From contig OU612067.1 of NCBI GenBank assembly GCA_914767715.1, forward strand, positions 20,343,001-20,365,161: a stretch of 22,161 nt of DNA, read 5' to 3'. The DNA is from Membranipora membranacea (Eukaryota; Bryozoa; Gymnolaemata; Cheilostomatida; Membraniporidae). Made by a program: the position numbers and the translations under genes. The first letter of the stretch is position 1. Every line of letters begins with the position of its first letter. Positions 9,301-17,843 of the stretch are shown piece by piece. The notes under the pieces were generated by a model, which was not told the DNA's origin, ran no database searches, and saw nothing but the letters and a program-made list of their open reading frames with translations.

Positions 9301-12300
9301 AAATCCCACAGTTATTCTAAATCTACCTCGGTTTGATTGACAGGCCAATCTCTCACTGTTATGAAATCCTACAAAGCCTACAATCCACTGCAAGCCACAC
9401 AAGCAAGTCATAGCATCTTACATATTTATATATATTTTACATATCTTTTTTTTGAAAAGATAATTGACATGGTTGAAGGAAGCCCAGGTTTGGCAAACAA
9501 TCTCTCACCACATGTTTGTATATGTAATTATTCTTAGGCCTAGGGTCCACACGGAATCGAGGGGGAGGATGAGATACACATGGCACTCACATAGCGATTG
9601 TAACTGACCCGCCACATTTATTTATTTGGGTGTGCCATAGGTTTCAAAAACTGAGACCGGTATGACAAACCAACTGCGTCCTACCAACTGAGCTTGGTGA
9701 GAAGAGTTTTGTAATTTTCCCTATACAAATATTACATAACTTTATCATAAGTAACTGCCTGACTAGAAAATACATGTTAATGATCAAGTGACAGTGAAGC
9801 TCAAAATATTAAAAAAATGTATGTATAACTCGTGGCTAAACCAAGGAGTAACAGTCCCCTGTTACTCCTTGGCTAAACCAAGACTTGGTAGTTTATTGGG
9901 AGTTTTGCTATGTTGAGCTAAGCAATGGTAATGGCCTTAATAATGGCACTGAGAGGAAAGAAGACTGACACACAGGCAATATAATATACCCATATCTGAT
10001 GCTATACTCCCTCTTCCTCCTCCAGCTGTTGACCAAAATGAGTTGAGATGACTGATGTAATAGTGAACACACCTTTATGTTCACCTTTATGTACCAGCCA
10101 ACGTATTTGATGGAGCCGAGTTTGACAGCCAGGGATTAAGTACTGTGTACCAGCAACAAAAGGGGCCAGCATGAAAATGTTGAAAACAAGCTTGGCGGCC
10201 GGGCAGTGATGCATGTTACGATGAGAGGATTAGAGACCAGATTTATAGTGCATGAAGGCAAGCATGGACACAAGTTTCTACAGGGTCTGTGGGTGGGGGA
10301 AAAACGCACAGACAAAGCTGTTAGAATGCTGCTCGTTAGTGATTTGTGATCTTCACGTTTGTTTGGATGCTAGTCTCAAAGCAAACACGGTATGTGATAT
10401 ACCTGGGCAAAAAAATACCCCTGCGGTCTCTATTATGAATATCCATGTTCAGCTTCTGCTAGCATTCAGATTTTGGGAAAAAACTTTTCCAAAGAGTGCG
10501 TTGGTGTTTCTTTGCTTTTTTATCTTTTGGGAATAATGATAGTGTGGTCTTTATCTCTGTTGATAAATCAGTTACATTCAATTTACCACCCTGAGAAGCT
10601 TTCACTGAAGTTCGGTTAGAATTTTTTCGGGATAAAACCCTAGTTTGGCAAGATCAAGGGCATATTGAGGTTTCTTCATTACAACCACAATCGGCTGCTT
10701 TGTCTGTCTTACCCGGTGGCTAATAATATATGAACACAATAGGCCTATATTTATCATTTTTCTCAAATCTTTCCCATTTATTTGTACCACCAAAAGTGGA
10801 TTCTATGCTGCTGCTTTCCAGTTTTTATTTCAGCGCCATTGACTGCCCGGTGACTTGGTGTGATCCAACCAGTTCGACAGAACTGGTATATGGTGATAGA
10901 GGCTATGATAATTGTATGATATGATGTAATGCTAGGCAGTTGGGGCTGCAAACAAGGTCACACGAACAGACAATTGAGGCGAGATATGAACACTTACTAG
11001 GGAACACCACGAAGCTAAGTTGTATATCATGTATTGCTACTTCCATCAAAGTTTAGATCATTTGCAAGCTTGGTTTAATTGTTGCATACATTGGCCTGCT
11101 ATGTACTTGGTTGCTGGTAGCTGAGCTTTTAAGCAAGACCTGTATAGCTTGCTAAATTGAGTTGAAAGGCTTTCAGTTTAAAGTCCCCTTTTTTCCGCTG
11201 TTTATAAAATATCTAGGGGCCAGCACATAAATCCACGATAGCATAATCATAAGTGCTGTTTATTCCCTTCACAAACAACCCTAGTGTTTTAGCTTGCAGA
11301 GCCCTACAGGTATACTCTTTACCATATGAACTATGGAATCGCACTGTTTCCCTCTTTCACCGCTGCTTACAAAAAATATATAGGGGGATGCGCATAAATT
11401 CTTGACTTATTCCTGTGTAACTGGTATTGGTATGTCCCCCAACTATCCTGAATAAGTGTTGAGCCATACTTTAAAACATGAACAAGTTGATAGGGTGTAA
11501 AAAAAACTGGCCAATTAAAGTTGAGTCACCATTATTGCAAACAATTGGATGTAATATTGCCAAAAAACTTCAGTTTAAGTGATCAGTTATGACTGAGACT
11601 TTATTGTGAAAGGCATAGAGAGATTGATTTAACCAACAATGATCAATGTGGCATTTGATGTCTTTTCACAACTCACTAAAAATTATTTGAATGTAAAGTG
11701 GGAGCGAGTGTCATTTACAAATTGTAGCCGTTTGAGTTTTGAACAAAGCTGATAAGTTTGCCGTGTTGGTAAAAAAGTGTGCCAGGTTCAAAAGCTTGCC
11801 AGGTACAATAGCTGGCCAGGTACAATAGCTTGCCAGGTACAATAGCTGGCCAGGTACAATAGCTTGCCAGGCTAACGCACTACATACATATTGAGGTGCA
11901 AAGGTCATTACTTTCCTTTCACTGCTTTACCTCTGATCAAGTGACAGTGGAGCTCAGAATATTGAAAAACCCTCCAGCTTCCCCGTTTACCACCCTACAT
12001 GTCTGTACTCACATTTTGTTTTGTATAGTTGTAGATAGTGTGGAAAGAGTGTCATTGGGACACCATGTGGAGTGAAACACCCTTATTGAACGATTTGGAG
12101 ACCAACGCTTATCCTATTTGAAGGCCGACCATCCCCACGATCTAGAGATCAACAGTTGCGTTTGAAGGCCAATCTTGAAGCCAGCGACATACAATCACTG
12201 AGAATTAATTTGTCACAGCTGGGGTGAATCGGTATTCACCAAAATGTCGGCGTCGTATTCTTTGCCAAAATACTTTTACTCGATTTATTTTAATTCAAGA

Positions 12301-15300
12301 ATGATGACCTGTTACTGAAATGTTTTGATGTGTTGTACAAATTAATACCTGAATCCAATGATGAAGTTGCAGCCTGTTGATTGATTATGCAGCAATAATT
12401 GACATGAGAAAAAACACATGATCTGTGTTATTGATATTAAGTTGATTTATTTCTTTGCTTTTAGTTCAGCTATCCCGATTTGCCCATCCTGTCAACGGTG
12501 TTTTACAGCTCTGTATGTCAAGAGTATGAAATGGTAATCAATGTACTGTGTTGGACAAATGAAACAGAACTACATTTCTGTGTGGGGGAGCTGTGCAGAT
12601 ATGACAATGACAGAAACAAAACAATTGTTCATTTGTGTTCCTTGTGACAGAAGGAAATGATATGTATAGTCTGGCAGCTAGTTCCGCTAGTTGTGCAATA
12701 TTGTGACCCTGAAAAAAATTATATCACTTCTCAGTAAAAATTGAATGAAGTGCTAGGCATTGCCCTCTTTTTCATATATGGCACCTGTGAGGTATCAAAA
12801 CATAGTGCTGTACCAGCCAAATATGCTACCCCTTTATCTTCATTAGAGAAATGTTATGATTGCTGGAATTTGTTAGCTTCTATTGTACAATGTTCCGACA
12901 ATGAAAATATACTAATTATTAACCTATATAGAAATAATTAGGAATTAAACATAAGTAGAAGTCGTAGCATTTTGCGGACAGCAATGTGTGGCAAATTGTT
13001 ATACGTACAAAATTTAGTGGGATTTCACATGCATGATGTGGCCTAGCCTTAAAAATCCATGGATAACATAACATAGTAATATCCCCAGGCCCGATTCCAA
13101 CAAACTGGAAATTACATCCTAGAATTTATTTGTGGCCTTTTATATTTTATGCTAAGGGCAGCAAAAATGTGGCAGAGAAAAACAGAAGATTTTTATCATC
13201 AGCCATTGGCGGCCGTTATTCCAAACACTCTTTGCTAGTCTTTATCTTGTATTAAATGCAAAACCTTACGGTCAATATTTCACAATTCATCTGAAAACTC
13301 ACTTGATGACTACAAAAGGAAAACAAGGACGAATCTCGGTGATTAATTGTTATTTATTAGGAGATACTGCATGGATCATGTTTCCATTTCAAATTCATGG
13401 AATGAATCTCTTTTTCTTTCATTTATTGACCAAGTGTTATAGATTCTTGACTTTTGCAAAGGTAAATTTAGCAACAAAAATATCTAGAATGCTTAGTCAT
13501 TGCGAACGAATACAAGGACCCAAGTGATATCAAATTAAATAATTATAGGACGCTGTGGAGCCTAAGCATGCAAAATCTTCCATCGGACAGGTTGATAAAA
13601 GTTTGGATAGAAATTGATAAATCTTGTAATTTTGATTTCATTTCACATAAATACTTTGTTTGAGGCTGCTCTTTTGTATCACATCTCATTCTCCATATTT
13701 TATTCTATCATGTGAGCAATTTTCAGCTCTAGAATCCGAATATTGAGGAAGTTATGGCCTCTCAAACTTCCAGGGTGATTGCCTTCAATCGGCATTGGGA
13801 ATAAGCGGATGTTTCCCCTGGGGTACGTCACATAGACATGTGTTTTGTCTATGGTCATAATTATTATGAGTTATTAGTTAATACACTAATAATCACAAAG
13901 ATAAGATGATGATCAAAATTCAGACCTGGGTGGGATTCGAACGTGGTTCCCCATACCTATAGGCAACGACGCTACCATCACGCCACTTGGACCAACTAGG
14001 ATAGCTAGTAGACAATATAGCTCTGTGTTAGCGGCGTTGCCTGCAAAGCCATTTGGACCTGGGTTCGAGGCCGTTACAGATCTGAACATTTTGATCATCA
14101 ACATATTTATTAGTGTATCGTAATAAGTATGATTGTTGTGACGTACCCTAGGGATTGCCGGCTGATTCTTACTGCCGATAAATTGCCGTCACCTTGAAAG
14201 TTTGAGAGGCCATAACTTCCTCAAAATTTGGATTCTAAAGCTGAAAATCGCTCACATGATAGAATAAAATATGGAGAATAAGATGTGATACAAAAGAGCA
14301 GCCTCAAACAAAGTCTTTAATATGGTTCAGCTGGGCTGAAGAGGTTTACAACCCTGAAATTATTAGTAAAATTTGTGGAGCTGTCAGCCTAGTGCGGCAA
14401 ATTGATATTTAAGTACAAGATTTAGTAGGACTTTGTCGCATGACGTGGCCTAGCCTTTAAAATCCATGGATTATATAACAATATAACCAGGCCAGCTTCC
14501 GTCAAACTGGAAATAAGTTCTTAGAATTTATTTGTGGCCTTTTATGTTTGATGCTAAGGGCTGCAAAAAACAGGAGAGTTGTATCATCAGCCATTGGAGG
14601 CCATCATTCCAAACACTCTTTGCTAGTTTTTATCTTGTGTTAAATGCAAAACCAATTATGTTCCATCGAAAGGACAATATTTCACAATTAATTTGAAAAC
14701 TTACTTGATGACTACAACAAGGCAAATAAGGACGAATCTTGGTGATTGGTTGTTATTATTAGGAGATACCGCATGGGTCAAGTTTGCATTCAAAATTTAT
14801 GGAATGAATCTCTATTTCCGTCATTTATTGACCAAGTGTTTTAGATTCTAGACTTTTGCACAGGTAAATTTAGCAAAACATGTTTAATCATGCAAAATCT
14901 TTTCCTCATATGTACAAACTTGCCAGTAAACATTATAATCTAAAGCATATTGAAGATGACAGATAAACTTATGTGTCTGTTGTAAGTGTCATCAGCAGTA
15001 ATTGTTCCTATTTAATGATAATTAGTGAGCTATAATTGACTGTGTGGTAGTTACTGTAAAAATACCACAAATATTGTGTCCTAAAATAGGCAAAGGTTAT
15101 AAATATCCTCCTAAGTTGCATTCTGCCCATTCCAATCATATATCAATCGAGTGATAATAATAAACGTTCAGTCTGCAACAAGCCTCTTTTAAACCATTTT
15201 ATGTTCAAATACTTTGATACCGATAAAGTCTAACTTACGAGTCAGGCAGCCTCTTCAGCCTATTACTGGACACACCTAACTCCTTCAGATAAGTGAGCCT

Positions 15301-15376
15301 ACCGATTTGATCAGGTAGAGAGTGTAGCTGATTGGACCATGCATCTAATTTCTCAAGCTTTGGCAGTGAGCATATC
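2040..15376 (-). CDS. LRR-Roc-COR GTPase fused to a caspase-like protease (5' partial)
   Basis: The coding exons on the minus strand are 15239-15376, 3994-5921, 3700-3768, 2697-3124 and 2040-2462. All junctions are GT-AG, phases match, and the joined frame is open for 994 residues to a TAA at 2042-2040. Approximate residue positions are LRRs 1-95, Roc GTPase 118-300, COR-like region 330-660, a Cys/His cluster 629-676, a linker 689-750, and a C14 caspase-like domain 751-975. Roc GTPases of the ROCO family dimerise through COR and switch partner domains. Caspases are Cys/His proteases with Asp preference. From this I infer a cytoplasmic sensor-switch-protease receptor acting in cell death or immunity. 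The initiator methionine and any further LRRs lie upstream of 15376, probably outside the window. No family member with a certain gene symbol is recognised. Confidence 0.8.
2697..3124 (-). CDS. Exon 4 visible: caspase-like p20, catalytic His
   Basis: Starts after the pyrimidine-rich acceptor TAATTTTTTGGGCAG (ending at 3125) and ends in phase 0 before GTAAGT (2696-2691). After about 45 helical, charged residues it reads RCGLVLYNTEGRDGAMEEAS, like the first strand and helix of the caspase large subunit. Further on, FLVVSIMSHGCAG carries the SHG motif, with the catalytic His codon at 2798-2796. The methionine encoded near 3149 lies in the intron upstream of this acceptor and is not a start. The segment before the p20-like core (roughly TQVIRQLAENYPLNTEDIK) is helical and could be a small adaptor fold, which I cannot identify. 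Confidence 0.8.
3171..3320 (+). mobile_element. tRNA-derived SINE (degenerate)
   Basis: GGGTGGTGTAGTGGTAAGG at about 3180-3198 matches a tRNA D-arm/A box. GCAGGTTTTTGTTC at about 3225-3238 is a decayed B box at the right spacing. A non-tRNA body follows and then an AT-rich tail. It lies antisense inside the intron just upstream of the exon-4 acceptor. Confidence 0.55.
3339..3376. repeat. (AT)n microsatellite
   Basis: A near-pure TA dinucleotide run, followed to about 3445 by more interrupted AT-rich sequence (TATATATATACATATAT and similar). It may form the tail of the adjacent SINE. It lies in the intron between exons 3 and 4. Confidence 0.9.
3700..3768 (-). CDS. Exon 3 visible: 23-codon linker
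   Basis: A 69-bp exon in phase 1-1, between the acceptor TAAACATTTCAG (ending at 3769) and the donor GTTAAT (3699-3694). It encodes a short charged linker starting SQSNGDGHRKLEAYITNL. The split Cys and Asp codons at its ends match exons 2 and 4 exactly, which is the main support for it. The donor is weaker than its neighbours. Skipping it would keep the frame, because 69 is a multiple of 3 and both ends are phase 1, so an in-frame isoform without it is possible. Confidence 0.65.
3994..5921 (-). CDS. Exon 2 visible: last LRRs, Roc GTPase, COR region
   Basis: A single 1928-bp exon. It starts after TTTATAATTTACAG (acceptor ending at 5922) and ends before the donor GTGAGT (3993-3988). It opens with two more LRR-like units (LSKLEVLDVERSRALTTIP, then IDTLETVRCEGCFSLTSPP). 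The Roc domain follows, with P-loop GQSKAGKTS (codons from 5680 leftwards), switch motif DFGGQ, and THCDK in the G4 position, which is the THxD form usual in ROCO proteins. About 350 residues of COR-like sequence follow, then CAHC and CVCQHH near the end, possibly a small metal-binding element as seen at the COR end of some animal ROCO proteins. The methionine at 5944 is intronic read-through, so it is not a start. The split codons at both ends match the neighbouring exons. Confidence 0.88.
5922..8327 (-). other. Start of 9.3-kb intron (3' part), no gene seen
   Basis: This is intron sequence of the minus-strand gene next to the exon-2 acceptor. Open frames on both strands are short, AT-rich and lack domain-like patterns. 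I searched for further 138-bp LRR exons (leucine periodicity with flanking AG and GT on the minus strand) and recognised none. Confidence 0.5.
8653..8736. repeat. 21-bp tandem repeat, 4 copies
   Basis: The unit is CCCACTCTTGCAGCCGATCA plus A, repeated four times with one to three substitutions each and then a partial fifth copy. Because 21 is divisible by 3 the array is open in frame (PTLAADQ per unit), but no surrounding frame supports translation. Just upstream, CCTCGATCAAAG occurs twice near 8570-8610. Confidence 0.9.
8819..8843 (+). promoter_or_regulatory. TATA-like core promoter inside a perfect hairpin
   Basis: CTATATAAGAG resembles a metazoan TATA box. It sits in the loop of a perfect inverted repeat, AACCATGCT (8819-8827) and AGCATGGTT (8835-8843). 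A smaller inverted repeat, TGCTGA/TCAGCA, lies at 8783-8800. About 60 bp downstream, GGAGACAG|GTCAGT at 8881-8893 resembles a splice donor, so a plus-strand transcript could start here. No following exon was identified. Confidence 0.3.
8885..9539. other. Intron stretch, no gene seen
   Basis: AT-rich sequence without protein-like frames. The 66-codon open frame at 9337-9537 (plus) is low-complexity and lacks a domain. Confidence 0.5.
9540..9715 (-). mobile_element. tRNA-derived SINE
   Basis: On the minus strand CAAGCTCAGTTGGTAGGACG matches the tRNA A box (TAGCTCAGTTGGTAGAGC). It is followed at tRNA-like spacing by TCAGTTTTTGAAACC, a decayed B box, an AAATAAATAAAT spacer and a roughly 90-bp unrelated body. 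The structure is that of a tRNA-headed SINE of about 170 bp. No target duplication was identified. Confidence 0.55.
9841..9872. repeat. Perfect 14-bp inverted repeat (hairpin)
   Basis: CCAAGGAGTAACAG and CTGTTACTCCTTGG are exact reverse complements separated by TCCC. The motif GGCTAAACCAAG occurs on both sides (about 9833 and 9871), and the right copy continues into a second small palindrome (TAAACCAAG ACTTGGTAGTTTA). It could be the core of a small fold-back element. Confidence 0.85.
9873..11780. other. Intron stretch, no gene seen
   Basis: Short open frames on both strands (for example 10002-10214 minus and 10252-10536 plus) show no domain pattern, conserved motif or splice context. Two diverged copies of a roughly 55-bp sequence (CCGCTGTTTATAAAATAT... 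near 11181-11233 and CCGCTGCTTACAAAAAATAT... near 11343-11400) suggest an old repeat. Confidence 0.5.
11781..11872. repeat. 17-bp minisatellite, about 5 copies
   Basis: The unit is GCCAGGTACAATAGCTT or GCCAGGTACAATAGCTG, starting at 11781, 11798, 11815, 11832, 11849 and (partial) 11866. The last base alternates T/G, so the array also reads as a 34-bp higher-order repeat. A 65-codon minus-strand frame over it is only a reflection of the repeat. Confidence 0.92.
11873..12984. other. Intron stretch, no gene seen
   Basis: No recognisable coding or RNA gene. The sequence TGATCAAGTGACAGTG plus about 15 further bases at 11934-11968 is a close copy of 9781-9812, so both belong to some dispersed repeat. 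Confidence 0.5.
12985..13585 (+). repeat. Direct repeat copy 1 (pair with 14390-14905)
   Basis: This block and 14390-14905 align along their whole length. Shared landmarks are TGGCAAATTG / TGCGGCAAATTG at the start, GTGGCCTAGCC, ATCATCAGCCATTGG, CCAAACACTCTTTGCTAG, ACTTGATGACTACAA, TTATTGACCAAGTGTT, and CATGCAAAATCTT at the end. Copy 1 holds about 85 extra bases near its right end. They could be LTRs of a gene-less element or an old segmental duplication. Orientation is given as the plus strand only by convention. Confidence 0.8.
13653..14314. mobile_element. Inverted pair of tRNA-headed repeats (head-to-head SINE or fold-back element)
   Basis: The outer ends ACTTTGTTTGAGGCTGCTC (13653) and its complement (ending at 14314) begin two long imperfect inverted arms. 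These run about 300 bp each to about 13985 and 14029. Each arm starts at the centre with a tRNA-like head. The left, minus-strand arm has A-box-like TGGCGTGATGGTAGCG (13970-13985) and a perfect B box GTTCGAATCC (13933-13942). The right, plus-strand arm has AGCGGCGTTGCC and GGGTTCGAGGCC. About 43 bp separate the heads. It is either two copies of one SINE inserted head-to-head or a fold-back DNA element with tRNA-like inner sequence. No clear target duplication is seen. Confidence 0.7.
14390..14905 (+). repeat. Direct repeat copy 2 (pair with 12985-13585)
   Basis: The second copy of the block at 12985-13585, in the same orientation. It differs by numerous substitutions and small indels, so the duplication is not recent. 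Only about 140 bp of non-repeat sequence lies between the two copies once the inverted pair at 13653-14314 is set aside. Confidence 0.8.
14906..15238 (-). other. 5' end of the 9.3-kb intron, no other feature
   Basis: AT-rich intron sequence immediately downstream (minus strand) of the donor GTAAGT of the LRR exon. Nothing else is recognised. Confidence 0.5.
15239..15376 (-). CDS. Exon 1 visible: two leucine-rich repeats
   Basis: Flanked by an acceptor (TTTTTTACAG ending at 15377) and a perfect donor (GTAAGT starting at 15238). It is 138 bp, starts and ends in phase 2, and encodes 46 residues. These contain two LRR units: LEKLDAWSNQLHSLPDQIG and LKELGVSSNRLKRLP, with the LxxLxxLxxxxNxLxxLP spacing of the plant/ROCO/Shoc2-type LRRs. 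The next exon completes the split Ser codon and continues the repeat. A symmetric 138-bp exon carrying exactly two 23-residue repeats suggests further such exons upstream, but none is visible up to the window edge. Confidence 0.8.
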
Positions 15377-17112
15377 CTGTAAAAAATTATAAAACAATTA
15401 TAATGACAAGTTGTTATATTGTGATCGGTATTATAATAATGTATATATATTTATATTTAGAATAGATGTTGATGCTGGAGCTGATACTGATCCCTTATAT
15501 TAAATAATCATTTTTTTATCGTTATTAGATATTATTATTAACTAGGAGCATATAAACAAGAGTGCTGCAGGAACACTATTACCACATTTGCGATTAGTTT
15601 GAGACTAAGGCCGGATGCATCGAAACTTTTACGTTGGAATCGGGTCCAATACATGAAGTGTATGAAGTAAACTTTCCAATACTACCATTTAATCAAAAAT
15701 ATGTGTGAATTTATAATATACTCATAATGGTGGATCAGGTCAATCCAGTAAATGTTCTCATTTCCGGTAACACCAACACACTGCATTGTGGGATATTACA
15801 TGGAAAGTCCTGTATCCTTTGCACAACAACAGGAGTACCATATGCACACTATTATCACATCAAATTTTCAGCCTCGGAGTCCTACATCAATATTTCGTAA
15901 AGTAAATGCATCCAAATCTAACACATGATTATAAATGTAATGGGTTTATTTATTATATACAAAGCTGTCTGCTATTCTATTCTATTCTTTCACATGTCAA
16001 GGTTTGTCCCTTCTCATGTCCAAGTAAGACAATACATAATTTCATTTTATTTGTAGGTTTCAATTGAGATCCGAAAGTAAACATGCAATGTTTTGGGCCC
16101 AAAGTCTATCATTTTGATTCTGTAGCACTAGATAGATCAGTAATTTATTTATGTCATTATCGCTAGCAATACAAAAACACTACATTGTGGAATACTGAAT
16201 TGAATACCCTGTAGTCAATGTAAAGCAACAGCAAACATATAGAGTATATTTACAGGTGTATATTTGTTGAAGAACAAGAACGTGAGGCATCCCAACGGAC
16301 ACTGAACCAACCCAGTGTTGAGATTGGGAGGCAAATCATATCGGTTAATGTAAATGAAAAAGTGCAATCTTTAGAGTTATTTGCAGTTGTTTCCAAATCT
16401 TTGCCTTGATTAAAACAAAAGATCAGATTTTAAAACTAAACATAGAATTAGTGATACAACTCAATACATCAAACAGTATGATAGAAATTGATTAGTAAGG
16501 GGAGGGAAACGGAATTTAGATTGGCTATGTTGTTGCTTCATGAGCCTAGTCTCATCGAACTGTAACCGACAGTAACTCATCTCTGTTAATAATGTAACAG
16601 TATTTGGTGCAAAAATAATCATGTCTGTCTTTGTTCCTAAATATATTACAAAAATTGTGCCACAAAGATTCCTGCATTTTCATCTCTCAGGAGGCAAGTT
16701 TTAGCAATAGCATGTTTTCAATGATGAACTTTGGTCATGATGTGAGGACAATTTCTCTCCATTTAGATAAGTCAGAACAGGATTACAATTACGGTCAACA
16801 AGTTATTTTTAATTTGCTTTAATTATAAACTTTTAGAAAACCTCAATAAATAAATAAATAAAAAAAAAATAAAATAAAAATGCATCACAAATGGGAAACT
16901 CATAATTTTTTAGTTCCACTATGAAAACTATCACCGATGATTTCACCAAGTGTCACTGATTGTCAACAATCAATTTTCTATAAGGGAATGCAGATTTATT
17001 AAAATCTGTTACATAATTTACAATAGTTTATTAGAAATATTTTGTAATAAGCTGAAACTGAGTATTATCTGTAATAAATCATGTTGTACATTTATTTCAG
17101 AATTTTAAGTTT
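15377..17112 (-). other. Intron upstream of the LRR exon, no gene seen
   Basis: This should be intron of the minus-strand gene. No further LRR exon with paired splice sites was found. Two diverged copies of a roughly 90-bp sequence (CACTGCATTGTGGGATATT near 15779 and CACTACATTGTGGAATACT near 16179) point to an old repeat. The part next to 17112 may include the 3' remainder of the LINE interrupted by the LTR element, but this is not certain. Confidence 0.4.
16843..16879 (+). repeat. A-rich simple repeat (AATA)n/(A)n
   Basis: AATAAATAAATAAATAAAAA followed by further A-runs. This could be the poly(A) tail of an old retroposed sequence on the plus strand, or a simple microsatellite. No body of a retroelement is recognised upstream of it. 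Confidence 0.8.
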
Positions 17113-17255
17113 TGTAGCTGCAGGGAGTTGTGCGCTTGTTTCTGCGATGCGTTGAATGCATTTTCCACCCCTGGCAAATTTATCATCATTCACCCTCATT
17201 TGCATATCTACTCATCTAGTTTGTGTGTGTGCTGTTTCCTAATAAGTGTTAATAC

Positions 17256-17843
17256 CATAGAGTTGGTATGTAATTGTCAATTGTCAATCATTGAGGGGCG
17301 TTATATATTGTATGCTACTCCTTGTTATGACAAGTAATTTATTCTCTGTCCTATTTTTTATAGTCCGCTGGCTACAGAATAAAACCATAGTATTTAGCAT
17401 AATTTGATTTTTCAGAAGATTGATTCATTGGGTGACTTAAATAAATATGATACAAATACATTTGTCTACAAAAATCTGTATCCAACAAGGTGCACTGAAG
17501 ACCAGCTTTAAATGAAAACGAACATGAAGGTCACTGATTCACCCTTATCACCGCACTTCCTGTATCCCAAATGTAAGAAATCCTAAAAAATATTAAAAAC
17601 TTGAAAAATAGCGTCCAAGCGGTGGATTGAACTTGCTACTTCATGATCAAAAGACATCCACACTTACCGCTCAGCCATCCAAGCCCTAAGCTGTAACTTG
17701 AAAAAGTGCTAGCCATAAACCAACTGGCAGCTACGCTATGCATAACGTGACACTGCGGGTGGCACAATGACGATGCGGGTGGGGACATAATGCAAAGTTA
17801 CCGCAGCGCAATGTCCTATCTGTACTGTTTTTTTAAATCTATG
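17256..17843. mobile_element. Non-autonomous hAT-like element
   Basis: The insert begins CATAGAGTT and ends AAATCTATG, a short imperfect terminal inverted repeat. It is flanked by GTTAATAC (17248-17255) and GTTAGTAC (17844-17851). The intact 3' LTR has this 8-mer once at the matching place, so it is a genuine target duplication, and 8 bp is the length made by hAT transposases. No transposase is encoded. A tRNA-like segment lies at 17611-17687. Family assignment rests on duplication length and termini only. Confidence 0.7.
17611..17687 (-). other. tRNA-like sequence (pseudo-tRNA or SINE head)
   Basis: On the minus strand GGATGGCTGAGCGGTAAGTG fits the D-arm/A box of a class II (Leu/Ser-like) tRNA, and AAGTTCAATCCACC fits the T-arm/B box at plausible spacing. 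The acceptor-stem halves do not pair, and no clean anticodon arm is formed, so it is not a functional tRNA. The short sequence AACTTGAAAAA lies on both sides (near 17597 and 17694). Confidence 0.5.

Noticed and set aside
10002-10214. 70-codon minus-strand frame as an extra exon of the ROCO-caspase gene
   Set aside because: No LRR pattern and no matching acceptor/donor pair with phase 2-2.
13303-13527. 74-codon plus-strand frame in direct repeat copy 1
   Set aside because: The frame is not kept in the second copy at 14690-14905, so there is no sign of selection on a protein.
13922-13992. Functional tRNA gene on the minus strand
   Set aside because: A and B boxes are good, but the acceptor-stem halves do not pair and the sequence is part of a long inverted repeat.
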